Assembly (NCBI RefSeq): GCF_000147335.1
Contig: NC_014501.1
Coordinates: forward strand, 6,006,501-6,070,500
Source of the DNA: Gloeothece verrucosa PCC 7822
GTDB lineage: Bacteria > Cyanobacteriota > Cyanobacteriia > Cyanobacteriales > Microcystaceae
Direction of reading: 5' to 3'
Length of the DNA: 64,000 nt
Position 1 is the first letter of the stretch, and every line of letters begins with the position of its first letter. Below the pieces are notes generated by a model. That model worked only from the letters and a program-made list of their open reading frames with translations. It was not told the origin of the DNA and searched no databases. A program made the translations under genes and the position numbers. Shown piece after piece: positions 35,614 to 43,629 of this stretch.

Positions 35614-36597
35614 ATGACCCACCTTCGCGTTGTTAAATCCTGGGAAATTTCGGAAAATGAAGTAACTTCAGAAACAATTTACACTAACCGCCGTCGCTTT
35701 CTAAAAAGTTTAATAGGGGCGGGAATTGGAGCAAGTTTATTGCCTTTAACTGGCTGTCAAAAATCTTCTTCTTCTCTGGCTTTAGAACAAAGTTTTCAAT
35801 TACCTAAAATTCCCTCGCTTAAAACTAACCCGGCTTTTGCTTCTGTTGATGGTCCCATTGCTGATGAAGCTTTAGCCGCCAGATACAATAATTTTTACGA
35901 ATTTGGAGGGGGGAAAAATATTTGGTTAAAAGCGCAAAATTTACCCACAGATCCTTGGAAGGTAGAGGTGACGGGTTTGGTTAAAAATCCTCAAACCTAC
36001 GACCTCGAGCAACTGAAAAAGCAATTCCCTCTAGAAGAAAGAATTTATCGCTTTCGTTGTGTCGAAGCTTGGTCTATGGTTCTTCCCTGGGTTGGCTTTC
36101 CTATGCGAGCATTACTGGAAGCTGTAGAGCCTACCGCACAAGCGAAATTTGTCCGTTTTACTTCTTTTTATGACCCGGAAATTACTCGAGGCCCTGGACT
36201 GCATTTTGGCTTTTTGCCCTGGCCTTATCAAGAAGGGTTACGCCTTGAAGAAATGGCTAACGAATTAGCTTTTTTTGCTCTGGGAATTTATGGTCATGAT
36301 TTACCGAAACAGCATGGGGCACCCATTCGATGTGTCCTGCCTTGGAAATATGGGTTTAAGGGAGCAAAATCGGTGGTTAAAATTGAATTTTTAGAGCAAC
36401 AACCCGCGACTTATTGGAATACAATTGACCCCAATGAGTATGATTTTGAGGCCAATGTTAATCCAACTAAACCTCATCCTCGCTGGTCACAAGCCACTGA
36501 AAAATTTATTAGTAAAGGTCCGGGTTTGTCTTGGGAATTAAAGGAAACCTTACCTTATAATGGATACGGAAAATATGTGGCTAGTTTGTATGTTTAA
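35614..36597 (+). CDS. msrP: Protein-methionine-sulfoxide reductase catalytic subunit, molybdopterin-dependent
   Basis: Exported molybdenum-cofactor enzyme that repairs oxidised methionines outside the cytoplasm. The N-terminus has a twin-arginine signal (RRRFLKSLIGAGIGASLLP, then GCQ). Family segments are PWKVEVTGLVKNP, YRFRCVEAWSMVLPWVGFPM with the molybdenum-binding Cys, DPEITRGPGLHFGFLPWPY, and LPWKYGFKGAKS near the end. At 327 residues it is normal. The usual haem partner MsrQ is not adjacent, so electrons must come from an msrQ elsewhere or another donor. Confidence 0.94.
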   Translation: MTHLRVVKSWEISENEVTSETIYTNRRRFLKSLIGAGIGASLLPLTGCQKSSSSLALEQSFQLPKIPSLKTNPAFASVDGPIADEALAARYNNFYEFGGGKNIWLKAQNLPTDPWKVEVTGLVKNPQTYDLEQLKKQFPLEERIYRFRCVEAWSMVLPWVGFPMRALLEAVEPTAQAKFVRFTSFYDPEITRGPGLHFGFLPWPYQEGLRLEEMANELAFFALGIYGHDLPKQHGAPIRCVLPWKYGFKGAKSVVKIEFLEQQPATYWNTIDPNEYDFEANVNPTKPHPRWSQATEKFISKGPGLSWELKETLPYNGYGKYVASLYV

Positions 36598-36723
36598 GCC
36601 AATTTTTCAATTTTTTTTCTGATCATTAACTACCGGAGTGGGTAAGTTGACTTTAAACTCTTTGAGCGAGTTCAATATTTTAACCCATCTTGCCCACCCT
36701 ACTCTGACTTTAAATGCTAGTAT

Positions 36724-37782
36724 TTATGAATTAACTGTCGCTTCTAATTCCGACTTAATTAAGCTAGGTTGTAAGATAGCAATATGTAAATCTTTGCGGC
36801 TTTTAGGATTGAGAAATTTTGCCTGTAACCCTTCCCACTCTTGCCATTTTTGATAACGATTTTCTCGAAAATTATCCGCTAGAGTTGGCATGACTTTACT
36901 GAGGTCTTCTCCAAAAACTTCGCCGAGAAACGCTGATAAAACAAAACCATCCTGAATGTCTCCTAAAAGGCTTTGAACCGCTTTAATATCTTTAAGATAT
37001 CCTTGATAAATATCTCCATAAAACTGAGTAAATAACTCCATATTATAGCGTGAGCGCTTGGCTTCTTTTCTCAGTTCATGTAAGCTTGTGCCCTCTGTTG
37101 TCAAAAGAGTTTCCACTTCGCTGGATGATAATCCTCCAGAAAACTGAATTTCTCCCGCTTCTACTTTTACCCCAACTAACCATCCTGGATGCAGCATCAG
37201 TTTACTGACTTGAGGTAACAGTAAATCGGGCAGAATATTGTGAATGGCAATTTTGGCTATCTCTTGGTAGGTAGGCTTTTCTAACCAACTTTGAAACCCT
37301 TCTTTTAAATGAAGATAACGCTCACTTTGAAGAGTTTCCTCTACTTCTTTAAAGGCTTTTTTCCGTCGTTTCGCTAAAACTTTTAAAGCTTCATCTAAAG
37401 ATTTTTGTTCTTTTTCGGGTAAGGTTGATTGATAGTGATTTTTAAGAGCATCTTCTAATACATCATAATCTCGTAATTCGCCTAAAATTCGGGCAATTTT
37501 CCCGACGGTCTTTTCTTTGGCCGCTTTCGGTAAGGCTAAGGCCGGGGCAAATCCGGCTATCGTACTTCTTAAGCGCCGCATCCCTACCCGCATTTGATGT
37601 AAATCTTCGGGATCTGTATCTTTTAAGACATGATCTTCATGTTTAAGGATTTTTTTAAAGTGCTTGGCGATGGCAATATAAGCCCAATCTCCGAAGGTTG
37701 TGGCCTGTTGCTCTAAAACGTTAGTCATTTTATGTACCCAAACTCCTGATTGCTGTAATTGACTTGCTTGACTATTTAGCAC
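36724..37782 (-). CDS. CHAD domain protein
   Basis: CHAD domains are helical bundles with conserved basic residues that bind polyphosphate. Seen here: DPEDLHQMRVGMRRLRSTI (about 57-75), LGELRDYDVL, LHELRKEAKRSRYNMELF and LGDIQDGFVL, so two CHAD-like halves in 352 residues. No CYTH domain is attached. A GTG start is used in the longest frame; an ATG 18 codons in (MTNVLEQQ) is equally plausible. Confidence 0.87.
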   Translation of the reverse strand: MLNSQASQLQQSGVWVHKMTNVLEQQATTFGDWAYIAIAKHFKKILKHEDHVLKDTDPEDLHQMRVGMRRLRSTIAGFAPALALPKAAKEKTVGKIARILGELRDYDVLEDALKNHYQSTLPEKEQKSLDEALKVLAKRRKKAFKEVEETLQSERYLHLKEGFQSWLEKPTYQEIAKIAIHNILPDLLLPQVSKLMLHPGWLVGVKVEAGEIQFSGGLSSSEVETLLTTEGTSLHELRKEAKRSRYNMELFTQFYGDIYQGYLKDIKAVQSLLGDIQDGFVLSAFLGEVFGEDLSKVMPTLADNFRENRYQKWQEWEGLQAKFLNPKSRKDLHIAILQPSLIKSELEATVNS

Positions 37783-37873
37783 GTTATATTACTCATTGTG
37801 TCTACTGTTAATTATTTTAACGAAATTTTTTTGACATGGTTAAGATTAGATTAACAGAAATTTAATATTAAGT

Positions 37874-38176
37874 TTAATTACCTAGCTCGTTAATCCAAAG
37901 CCGAGGAATTGGGTCATCTTTCATTACAGATAAAGATGAATGGAAAAAAGTTGTATTTGCAACACTGATTTTAACTCCCGCTAATTTTTTTATGGTTGAA
38001 TTCTCCCGACTGCGGAGAAATTTAAAATCATCTTCATCGATAGGAGTAATATCAATGATTACTCCATTGCAAGCAATTTCCCAATGATTATTATAAGAAA
38101 TTTTAAGCCGAAATATTTGTTTATGTTCTCTACTTCCAGGAAGAGTATAAATAAAACCAATAAAGTTTTTTATTAT
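37874..38176 (-). CDS. Uncharacterised 100-codon ORF without a standard start codon
   Basis: An intact frame ending in TAA reads IIKNFIGFIYTLPGSREHKQ, then IFRLKISYNN, WEIACNGVIIDITPIDEDDF, LRSRENSTIKKLAGVKI and PRLWINELGN. Composition looks protein-like. It opens inside the 3' end of the DUF29 gene in another frame and has no ATG, GTG or TTG before residue 80. An ATA overlapping the DUF29 stop (ATAA) or an ATT five codons later are the only nearby candidates. Translation by coupling to DUF29, or a lost start, are possible. No family recognised. Confidence 0.45.
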   Translation of the reverse strand: MIKNFIGFIYTLPGSREHKQIFRLKISYNNHWEIACNGVIIDITPIDEDDFKFLRSRENSTIKKLAGVKISVANTTFFHSSLSVMKDDPIPRLWINELGN

Positions 38177-38658
38177 TCTTCCTCTGCCTTTATCTGAACA
38201 TCAGGAAACCAATTTTCCTCTAAGGCTTGTTCTAGTGTAAATATAGATATTTCAGGTAAAGTATTGATCTTGCATTTCATCAAACGAGAGACGACTTTAC
38301 AAGCATCTAAATAACATTCATCAAAAATCTGAACTAGGTAAGGTTTAAGACTAGGACTATCTTTGAGCAGTCTTTTAATCTGGATTCGAAAAGTGGTAAT
38401 TTCTCCTTGCCACTTGTTAGCCTTATAATCTCGCTCCTTTTCCCAATAAATTAATTTAAGGAAATGTTCTAATAACCTTGTCAGTAAACTTTCAAGAGCG
38501 CGTTTATCACTTCTATTTATGCCTTCTAACTCATCAATTAAATTTTCCCGATCAAGATTTTCTAATTGACGGGAACGCAATTGTTCGATAGTTTTTTGCA
38601 ACCAAAGATTATAATCTTGCTCGTATAGTGTTTGAGCTTGTTCGTTGGTTTTTACCAT
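38173..38658 (-). CDS. DUF29 family protein
   Basis: 161 residues with the typical DUF29 layout: YEQDYNLWLQKTIEQLRSRQ, LDRENLIDELEGINRSDKR, LLEHFLKLIYW, and LLKDSPSLKPYL with EENWFP at the end. Very abundant in cyanobacteria, function unknown. It begins 6 bp after ribBA and is likely co-transcribed with it. Confidence 0.92.
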   Translation of the reverse strand: MVKTNEQAQTLYEQDYNLWLQKTIEQLRSRQLENLDRENLIDELEGINRSDKRALESLLTRLLEHFLKLIYWEKERDYKANKWQGEITTFRIQIKRLLKDSPSLKPYLVQIFDECYLDACKVVSRLMKCKINTLPEISIFTLEQALEENWFPDVQIKAEEE

Positions 38659-38664
38659 AACTGA

Positions 38665-40332
38665 TTAAGTAAAACTATAAATGATTTGCGTTTCTAATTG
38701 CTCCGATAATTGAGAAGGCTTATCCTCTAAAGAAAAAGTTTTCCTTTCTAAATTGACTTGTAATTTACTCATAGGATCGTCACCCGAAGCCAATAAAAAT
38801 TCTAGCCGCTTGAGATCATCCCAACTCACGATTTTATCTAAAATTTTCGTCAAAACTTGTACATAAGGATGTTCGGGGTTTTTATACCAATCTGTTTGAG
38901 CTAAATCCGGTTGATCAAAACCGAAATGAACAATTGACGATGGATTCCCAAATAAAGCAATAGCAACGGGTCTAGATTCTTCTTGTAAAACTAACTGAAA
39001 AGAGCGCCCCAACTCCCGCAATTTTTCTATTCTTTCATAACGTTCGGTCACAGTTCTTAAGGGGGTTTGCCATTCCACTGCTATAGTGATTAAATAAGTT
39101 TGTAAAAGAAGATGCCCTAACTTTTGAGCCTTGGTGGCTAAATAAGTTGTATTATAATCATTGGCCTCAATTAATAGCGGCACGCGATCTACTATTTCAA
39201 TACCATAGCCTTTTAAGCCGGCGATTTTGCGGGGATTATTAGTAATTAAACAAATCTTTTTCACCCCTAAATCATTTAACATTTGCGCTCCCATACCATA
39301 ATCGCGTAAATCCGGCGCAAACCCTAATCTTTCATTGGCTTCTACTGTATCGAGTCCCATATCCTGCAATGAATAGGCTTTTAGCTTGTTAACTAAGCCA
39401 ATACCTCGCCCTTCTTGACGTAGATAGACCACGATGCCTAACCCGGCAGTTTCAATCATTTTCAGGGCGGCGTGAAGCTGCATCCGACAGTCACAGCGCA
39501 GTGAACCCAAAGCATCCCCAGTTAAACATTCTGAGTGCATTCGTACCATAACGGGTTGGTCTTGAAATTGAGCCGGTTCACCTTTAACGATGGCAATATG
39601 TTCTGTACCATCTAGAGAATTTCGATAAGCATAAAGTTGAAAATAGCCAAACTGACTGGGAAATTGACAGACGCTTTCTCGATAAACAAAGCGGTCATGT
39701 TTGAGGCGATAACTAATTAAATCGGCAATACTAATCAGTTTAAGCTTGTATTTACGAGCATACTCAAACAATTGAGGCAAACGAGCCATTGAGCCATCGG
39801 CGTTTTGGATTTCACAAATCACCCCTGCCGGGTATAATCCGGCTAGTCGGGCTAAATCAATGGCCGCTTCTGTATGGCCTGCCCGTTTTAAAACGCCCCC
39901 TTCTCTAGCGCGTAAAGGAAAAACATGGCCCGGACGATTTAAATCTTCTGCACGAGAGGCCGGGTTAATGGCGACTTGTATGGTTCTGGCGCGGTCTTCA
40001 GCCGAAATGCCTGTGGTAACGCCTAAATGCCGTCCGGCATCAATACTGACAGTAAAGGCAGTTTGGTTACTATCGGTGTTTTTAGTCACCATTAAAGGCA
40101 AATCTAAAGCATCCAGACGTTCTCCTGTCATGGCTAGACAAATCAAACCTCGGGCTTCCACTGCCATAAAATTGATCATGTCAGGGGTAGCAAACTGAGC
40201 CGCACAGATGAGGTCTCCCTCATTTTCTCGGTGTTCATCATCCACTACCACAATAGCCCGCCCGGCTTTGAGGTCAGCCAGAGCGTCGTCGATGGTGTCA
40301 AATTCAATAGTCTTGTTAGGGAGCCATTCCAC
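38665..40332 (-). CDS. ribBA: Bifunctional DHBP synthase / GTP cyclohydrolase II
   Basis: Catalyses both entry steps of riboflavin synthesis. The N-terminal half is 3,4-dihydroxy-2-butanone 4-phosphate synthase (DDEHRENEGDL, RPGHVFPLRA, GGVLKRAGHTEAA). The C-terminal half is GTP cyclohydrolase II (RMHSECLTGDALGSLRCDC with zinc-binding cysteines, RQEGRGIGL, NNPRKI). A further 120 or so residues after the second domain form the extension found in cyanobacterial RibBA. Length 555. Confidence 0.97.
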   Translation of the reverse strand: MEWLPNKTIEFDTIDDALADLKAGRAIVVVDDEHRENEGDLICAAQFATPDMINFMAVEARGLICLAMTGERLDALDLPLMVTKNTDSNQTAFTVSIDAGRHLGVTTGISAEDRARTIQVAINPASRAEDLNRPGHVFPLRAREGGVLKRAGHTEAAIDLARLAGLYPAGVICEIQNADGSMARLPQLFEYARKYKLKLISIADLISYRLKHDRFVYRESVCQFPSQFGYFQLYAYRNSLDGTEHIAIVKGEPAQFQDQPVMVRMHSECLTGDALGSLRCDCRMQLHAALKMIETAGLGIVVYLRQEGRGIGLVNKLKAYSLQDMGLDTVEANERLGFAPDLRDYGMGAQMLNDLGVKKICLITNNPRKIAGLKGYGIEIVDRVPLLIEANDYNTTYLATKAQKLGHLLLQTYLITIAVEWQTPLRTVTERYERIEKLRELGRSFQLVLQEESRPVAIALFGNPSSIVHFGFDQPDLAQTDWYKNPEHPYVQVLTKILDKIVSWDDLKRLEFLLASGDDPMSKLQVNLERKTFSLEDKPSQLSEQLETQIIYSFT

Positions 40333-40584
40333 GCTTAATCTTTAGGTTGACAAAAGTGTCAATAGTTTTTGGGTTTTCAAGATCGATTTTAGCGCGTCTG
40401 CTTCAAGAGTTAGGAATTATGGTGGTTAATCATCAGTTAATAAGATAAACTAAAAACGGATAACTTAGGACCAGAGCCAACAAAAAAGCAAATCTTAGCA
40501 AAAAATTCTGATTCGATCTCTAAATTTGGTATTAAAATTCTGCCAAAGTTGAATAAGATGAAAACTAACTAGGACTATTGAGTT

Positions 40585-41643
40585 ATGGGTGATACAGAAC
40601 GGATACCCGTTGGTATTGTTGGAGCTTCAGGATATGGTGGTGTGCAATTGGTACGCCTGCTGATGGAACATCCAAAAGTCGAGATAGTGTATTTGGGTGG
40701 TGATAGTAGCGCGGGTAAACCCTACACAGACATTTACCCTCATCTAGGTCATAGTGTTAATTTAACGGTTGAAGCGATTGATGTAGATGAGATAGCTTCC
40801 CGGTGTGAAGTGGTGTTTTTAGGGCTACCTAATGGCATCGCTTGTGATTTAGCGCCTCAATTATTGGACAAAGGCTGTAAAGTTCTGGATCTGTCTGCTG
40901 ATTATCGCTTCCGTAATTTAGACACTTATAGCGCTTGGTACAAAAAAGACCGTACTGATCAGGCCATTGCTGTTCGGGCTGTGTATGGTTTACCCGAGTT
41001 ATATCACGAGAAAATTAAAGAATCACAGTTAATCGGCTGTCCTGGCTGTTATCCCACTGCTAGTTTATTAGCCCTTGCCCCTTTACTCAAACAAGGGTTA
41101 ATTGTGCCAGAAACAGCTATTATTGATGCTAAATCCGGTACGTCTGGGGCGGGTCGTCAGGCGAAAATTAATGCGCTGTTGGCAGAGGCCGATGGTTCTT
41201 TAGGGGCTTATGGAGTGGGTAAACATCGACATACCCCAGAAATTGAAGAGGTTTGTAGTGATTTGGCCGGCCATGAGGTGAAAATTCAATTTACTCCTCA
41301 TCTAATTCCTATGGTCAGAGGGATCTTAGCCACTGTCTATGCTACTTTGCGCGACCCCGGCTTAGTCAGGGAAGATTTGATTACGATTTATAACGCCTTT
41401 TACCGTTCTTCTTCGTTTGTGAAAATACTGCCCACAGGGGTTTATCCTCAAACGAAATGGGCTTGTGGGACGAATTTATGTTATCTCGGCATAGAAGTTG
41501 ATCCCCGAACGGATCGAGTGATTGTTATGTCTGCGATTGATAATCTAATTAAGGGACAAGCCGGTCAGGCAGTACAGTGTTTGAATCTCATCATGGGTTG
41601 GGAGGAAACTTTGGCATTGCCTCAGTTATGTTTTTATCCCTAA
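40585..41643 (+). CDS. argC: N-acetyl-gamma-glutamyl-phosphate reductase
   Basis: Third step of arginine biosynthesis: NADPH-dependent reduction of N-acetylglutamyl phosphate. The Rossmann start is VGIVGASGYGGVQLVRLL, the catalytic Cys is in GCPGCYPTASLLALAPL, and SGTSGAGRQAK, HRHTPEI and TPHLIPMVRGI follow. At 352 residues it is complete. No other arg genes are adjacent. Confidence 0.97.
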   Translation: MGDTERIPVGIVGASGYGGVQLVRLLMEHPKVEIVYLGGDSSAGKPYTDIYPHLGHSVNLTVEAIDVDEIASRCEVVFLGLPNGIACDLAPQLLDKGCKVLDLSADYRFRNLDTYSAWYKKDRTDQAIAVRAVYGLPELYHEKIKESQLIGCPGCYPTASLLALAPLLKQGLIVPETAIIDAKSGTSGAGRQAKINALLAEADGSLGAYGVGKHRHTPEIEEVCSDLAGHEVKIQFTPHLIPMVRGILATVYATLRDPGLVREDLITIYNAFYRSSSFVKILPTGVYPQTKWACGTNLCYLGIEVDPRTDRVIVMSAIDNLIKGQAGQAVQCLNLIMGWEETLALPQLCFYP

Positions 41644-41682
41644 GAGGTTTAATTCTAAATGGGCCTTAGCGGCTCAAGGATA

Positions 41683-41706
41683 CTGGGGTCGGGAGTTGTT
41701 CCCGAC
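41683..41706. repeat. dispersed palindromic repeat, copy 3 (variant)
   Basis: CTGGGGTCGGGAGTTGTTCC followed by CGAC: same outer part as copies 1 and 2 but one base shorter, with a changed centre that still folds as GTCGGGA/TCCCGAC with a five-base loop. Lies between argC and the DUF6492 gene. Confidence 0.75.
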
Positions 41707-41783
41707 TCGCCACCGAGACCTAAAATTTGTTTTATTTTAATCCCTCGGCATGGATTGGAGGGAGAAGTTAATCAAATTTACGC

Positions 41784-42632
41784 CTAAACAAAAAGAGACT
41801 TCACGTGATCGCGGTAAAGCTCAACAGGAATATTATATTTAGAGTGAATCATTATACCTAAGTTGTCGGGATTGATCTCGGAAAAAAACTGCTTCATCCC
41901 TTGTTGAGTTCTCAAATCGTAATCCCAACAAAGATGTAAGTTAGGAGAATCGTCATGATATTGTCCTGAAGCTTCAATCCCGAGAACGTAGTCCACGTAA
42001 ATCCCATAGAGCATATACTCAGAAAAATAAACCTGATTCCCGACAGCACTAACCCAAGATGACTTGGCTACCTCTTCGAGACGCTCGATCAAACCTAAAA
42101 TATTGGGGCGAGTCCAAGTAATTAAGTTGCCTACATAAGAGTAGTGGAAGTCGTCCGGAATTTCCACCCCAAGTAGTGTAGCGGCGGTATTAGCCCACTT
42201 TTTTTGGTCGGGGTCGATATAATTGACCCTCTGTAGGCGGAATCGATCATTTTTATGGATATAATCCAGAGGAAATGGACGGATCAAGGTGACATCCGAG
42301 TCAATAAATTGAATGATATCCGCATCAGTGGCATAAACTGACGATATTTTCAGTAACTGCTGATAGATCCAATTGCGAATCGGTAAAGTTCTTAAACTAA
42401 ACGACCACTTTTTAACTCCGGGTAGGCGAAAGATCCACCAAGGCATTAACGACTCGCTGACGACAATTCGGACAGTAGAATTTTCTAGCCCTTTAAAAAA
42501 AGAGATATCTCTTTGATCTACAATCAAAATATGCTCAGAGTCTTTTGGCAGAAAACGGCTGGTGCTTTCACACAAAAGTTTGCATCGCTCGTAGTCGCCC
42601 CTGTAGGTGGGCGTAACAAATGCCAATTTCAT
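41784..42632 (-). CDS. DUF6492 family glycosyltransferase-like protein
   Basis: 282 residues. KLAFVTPTYRGDYERCKLL at the start, QFIDSDVTLIRPF (a DxD-type nucleotide-sugar/metal motif, about 107-119) in the middle, then a helical C-terminus with HLCWDYDL and MIHSKYNIPVE. This fits the DUF6492 group of GT-A-like proteins. The sugar and acceptor are unknown. No other polysaccharide genes are adjacent. Confidence 0.75.
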   Translation of the reverse strand: MKLAFVTPTYRGDYERCKLLCESTSRFLPKDSEHILIVDQRDISFFKGLENSTVRIVVSESLMPWWIFRLPGVKKWSFSLRTLPIRNWIYQQLLKISSVYATDADIIQFIDSDVTLIRPFPLDYIHKNDRFRLQRVNYIDPDQKKWANTAATLLGVEIPDDFHYSYVGNLITWTRPNILGLIERLEEVAKSSWVSAVGNQVYFSEYMLYGIYVDYVLGIEASGQYHDDSPNLHLCWDYDLRTQQGMKQFFSEINPDNLGIMIHSKYNIPVELYRDHVKSLFV

Positions 42633-43153
42633 AGGTGGAACTGCTCTTAATTAAATAATAAGTTAAATTTTTTATATATTACCAAATAGAACCATTAATG
42701 ACAAGTTAAAATTAGGGGTTAAACTCTGCTCATTACAGGTGTTGATTAGGGTCATTTATAGCAGAAAATAGGAATCAGTTTACTCTTAAATCAAAAAATC
42801 CCTGCTGATTAGAACAGGGATTGTGGAATCGAGGAAAAATGCTAACAGCCAGAGCCAGAGATGATGACTGTTATTTTTACTAAAACAAATAAAAGTAAAA
42901 AACTCGACAAAATAACTAAGTAGATCGACAAAACTCTTGTTAACTGTGAGCATCGGCAAGAGGGAAGATTTTCCGATAATTTCCTTTTTTTAAGCGATAA
43001 ATCTGGATTTATTGGCCGATAATTAATCTTTTTAACCCCTAAAATCTTGCTAGTCAGGTACAGAGTTTTTGCGTTTTAGAGAACAGGTAACAGTAAACAA
43101 GACCTCGGGCTAGAGTGCCTATTGTCGGCTAATCAGTGCTATCATAGACAAAT
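42633..43153. other. intergenic region with an orphan minus-strand hairpin
   Basis: 520 bp between the DUF6492 gene (minus) and smpB (plus). No ORF is evident. It contains the terminator-like hairpin at 42793-42822, oriented for a minus-strand transcript that would start in this spacer. Confidence 0.45.
42793..42822 (-). terminator. orphan terminator-like hairpin (minus strand)
   Basis: On the minus strand AATCCCTG, a 10-base loop, CAGGGATT and then TTTT. No minus-strand gene lies upstream before smpB, so it may end an unannotated small RNA, or be a palindromic element. Confidence 0.55.
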
Positions 43154-43621
43154 ATGAGTAATCAAAATGGAAAAACCAAACTAATCAGTGATAACCGCCA
43201 AGCTCGCTTTCTCTATGAGATTTTAGAAACTTATGAGGCGGGAATCGAGTTAACAGGAACAGAGGTTAAGTCTATTCGCGCCGGCAGAATTAACCTTAAA
43301 GATGGTTATGCCCTAATCCGTAATGGAGAAGCCTGGTTAATTAATGTCCATATTTCGCCTTATGAAGCGAGCGGACAATATTTTAATCATGACCCTCGCC
43401 GCACTCGCAAACTCTTGCTACACCGCAAAGAAATTAATAAATTAATTGGACAAGTAGAACAAAAGGGCTTAACCTTAGTCCCCTTAAAAATGTATTTTAA
43501 GGACAGTTGGATCAAAGTTAGTATAGGACTCGGGCAAGGGAAGAAACTGCACGACAAGCGAGAAACCCTCAAGCGTCGTCAAGATGAACGGGAAATGCAA
43601 CGGGCGATGAAACGATATTAA
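43154..43621 (+). CDS. smpB: SsrA-binding protein
   Basis: Partner of tmRNA in rescuing stalled ribosomes. The 155-residue protein has NRQARFLYEILETYEAGIEL near its start, TGTEVKSIRAGRINLKDGYA, NVHISPYE, and a basic tail ending AMKRY, all diagnostic. It ends 8 bp from the convergent cheR-like gene. Confidence 0.97.
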   Translation: MSNQNGKTKLISDNRQARFLYEILETYEAGIELTGTEVKSIRAGRINLKDGYALIRNGEAWLINVHISPYEASGQYFNHDPRRTRKLLLHRKEINKLIGQVEQKGLTLVPLKMYFKDSWIKVSIGLGQGKKLHDKRETLKRRQDEREMQRAMKRY

Positions 43622-43629
43622 TGGCGGCT

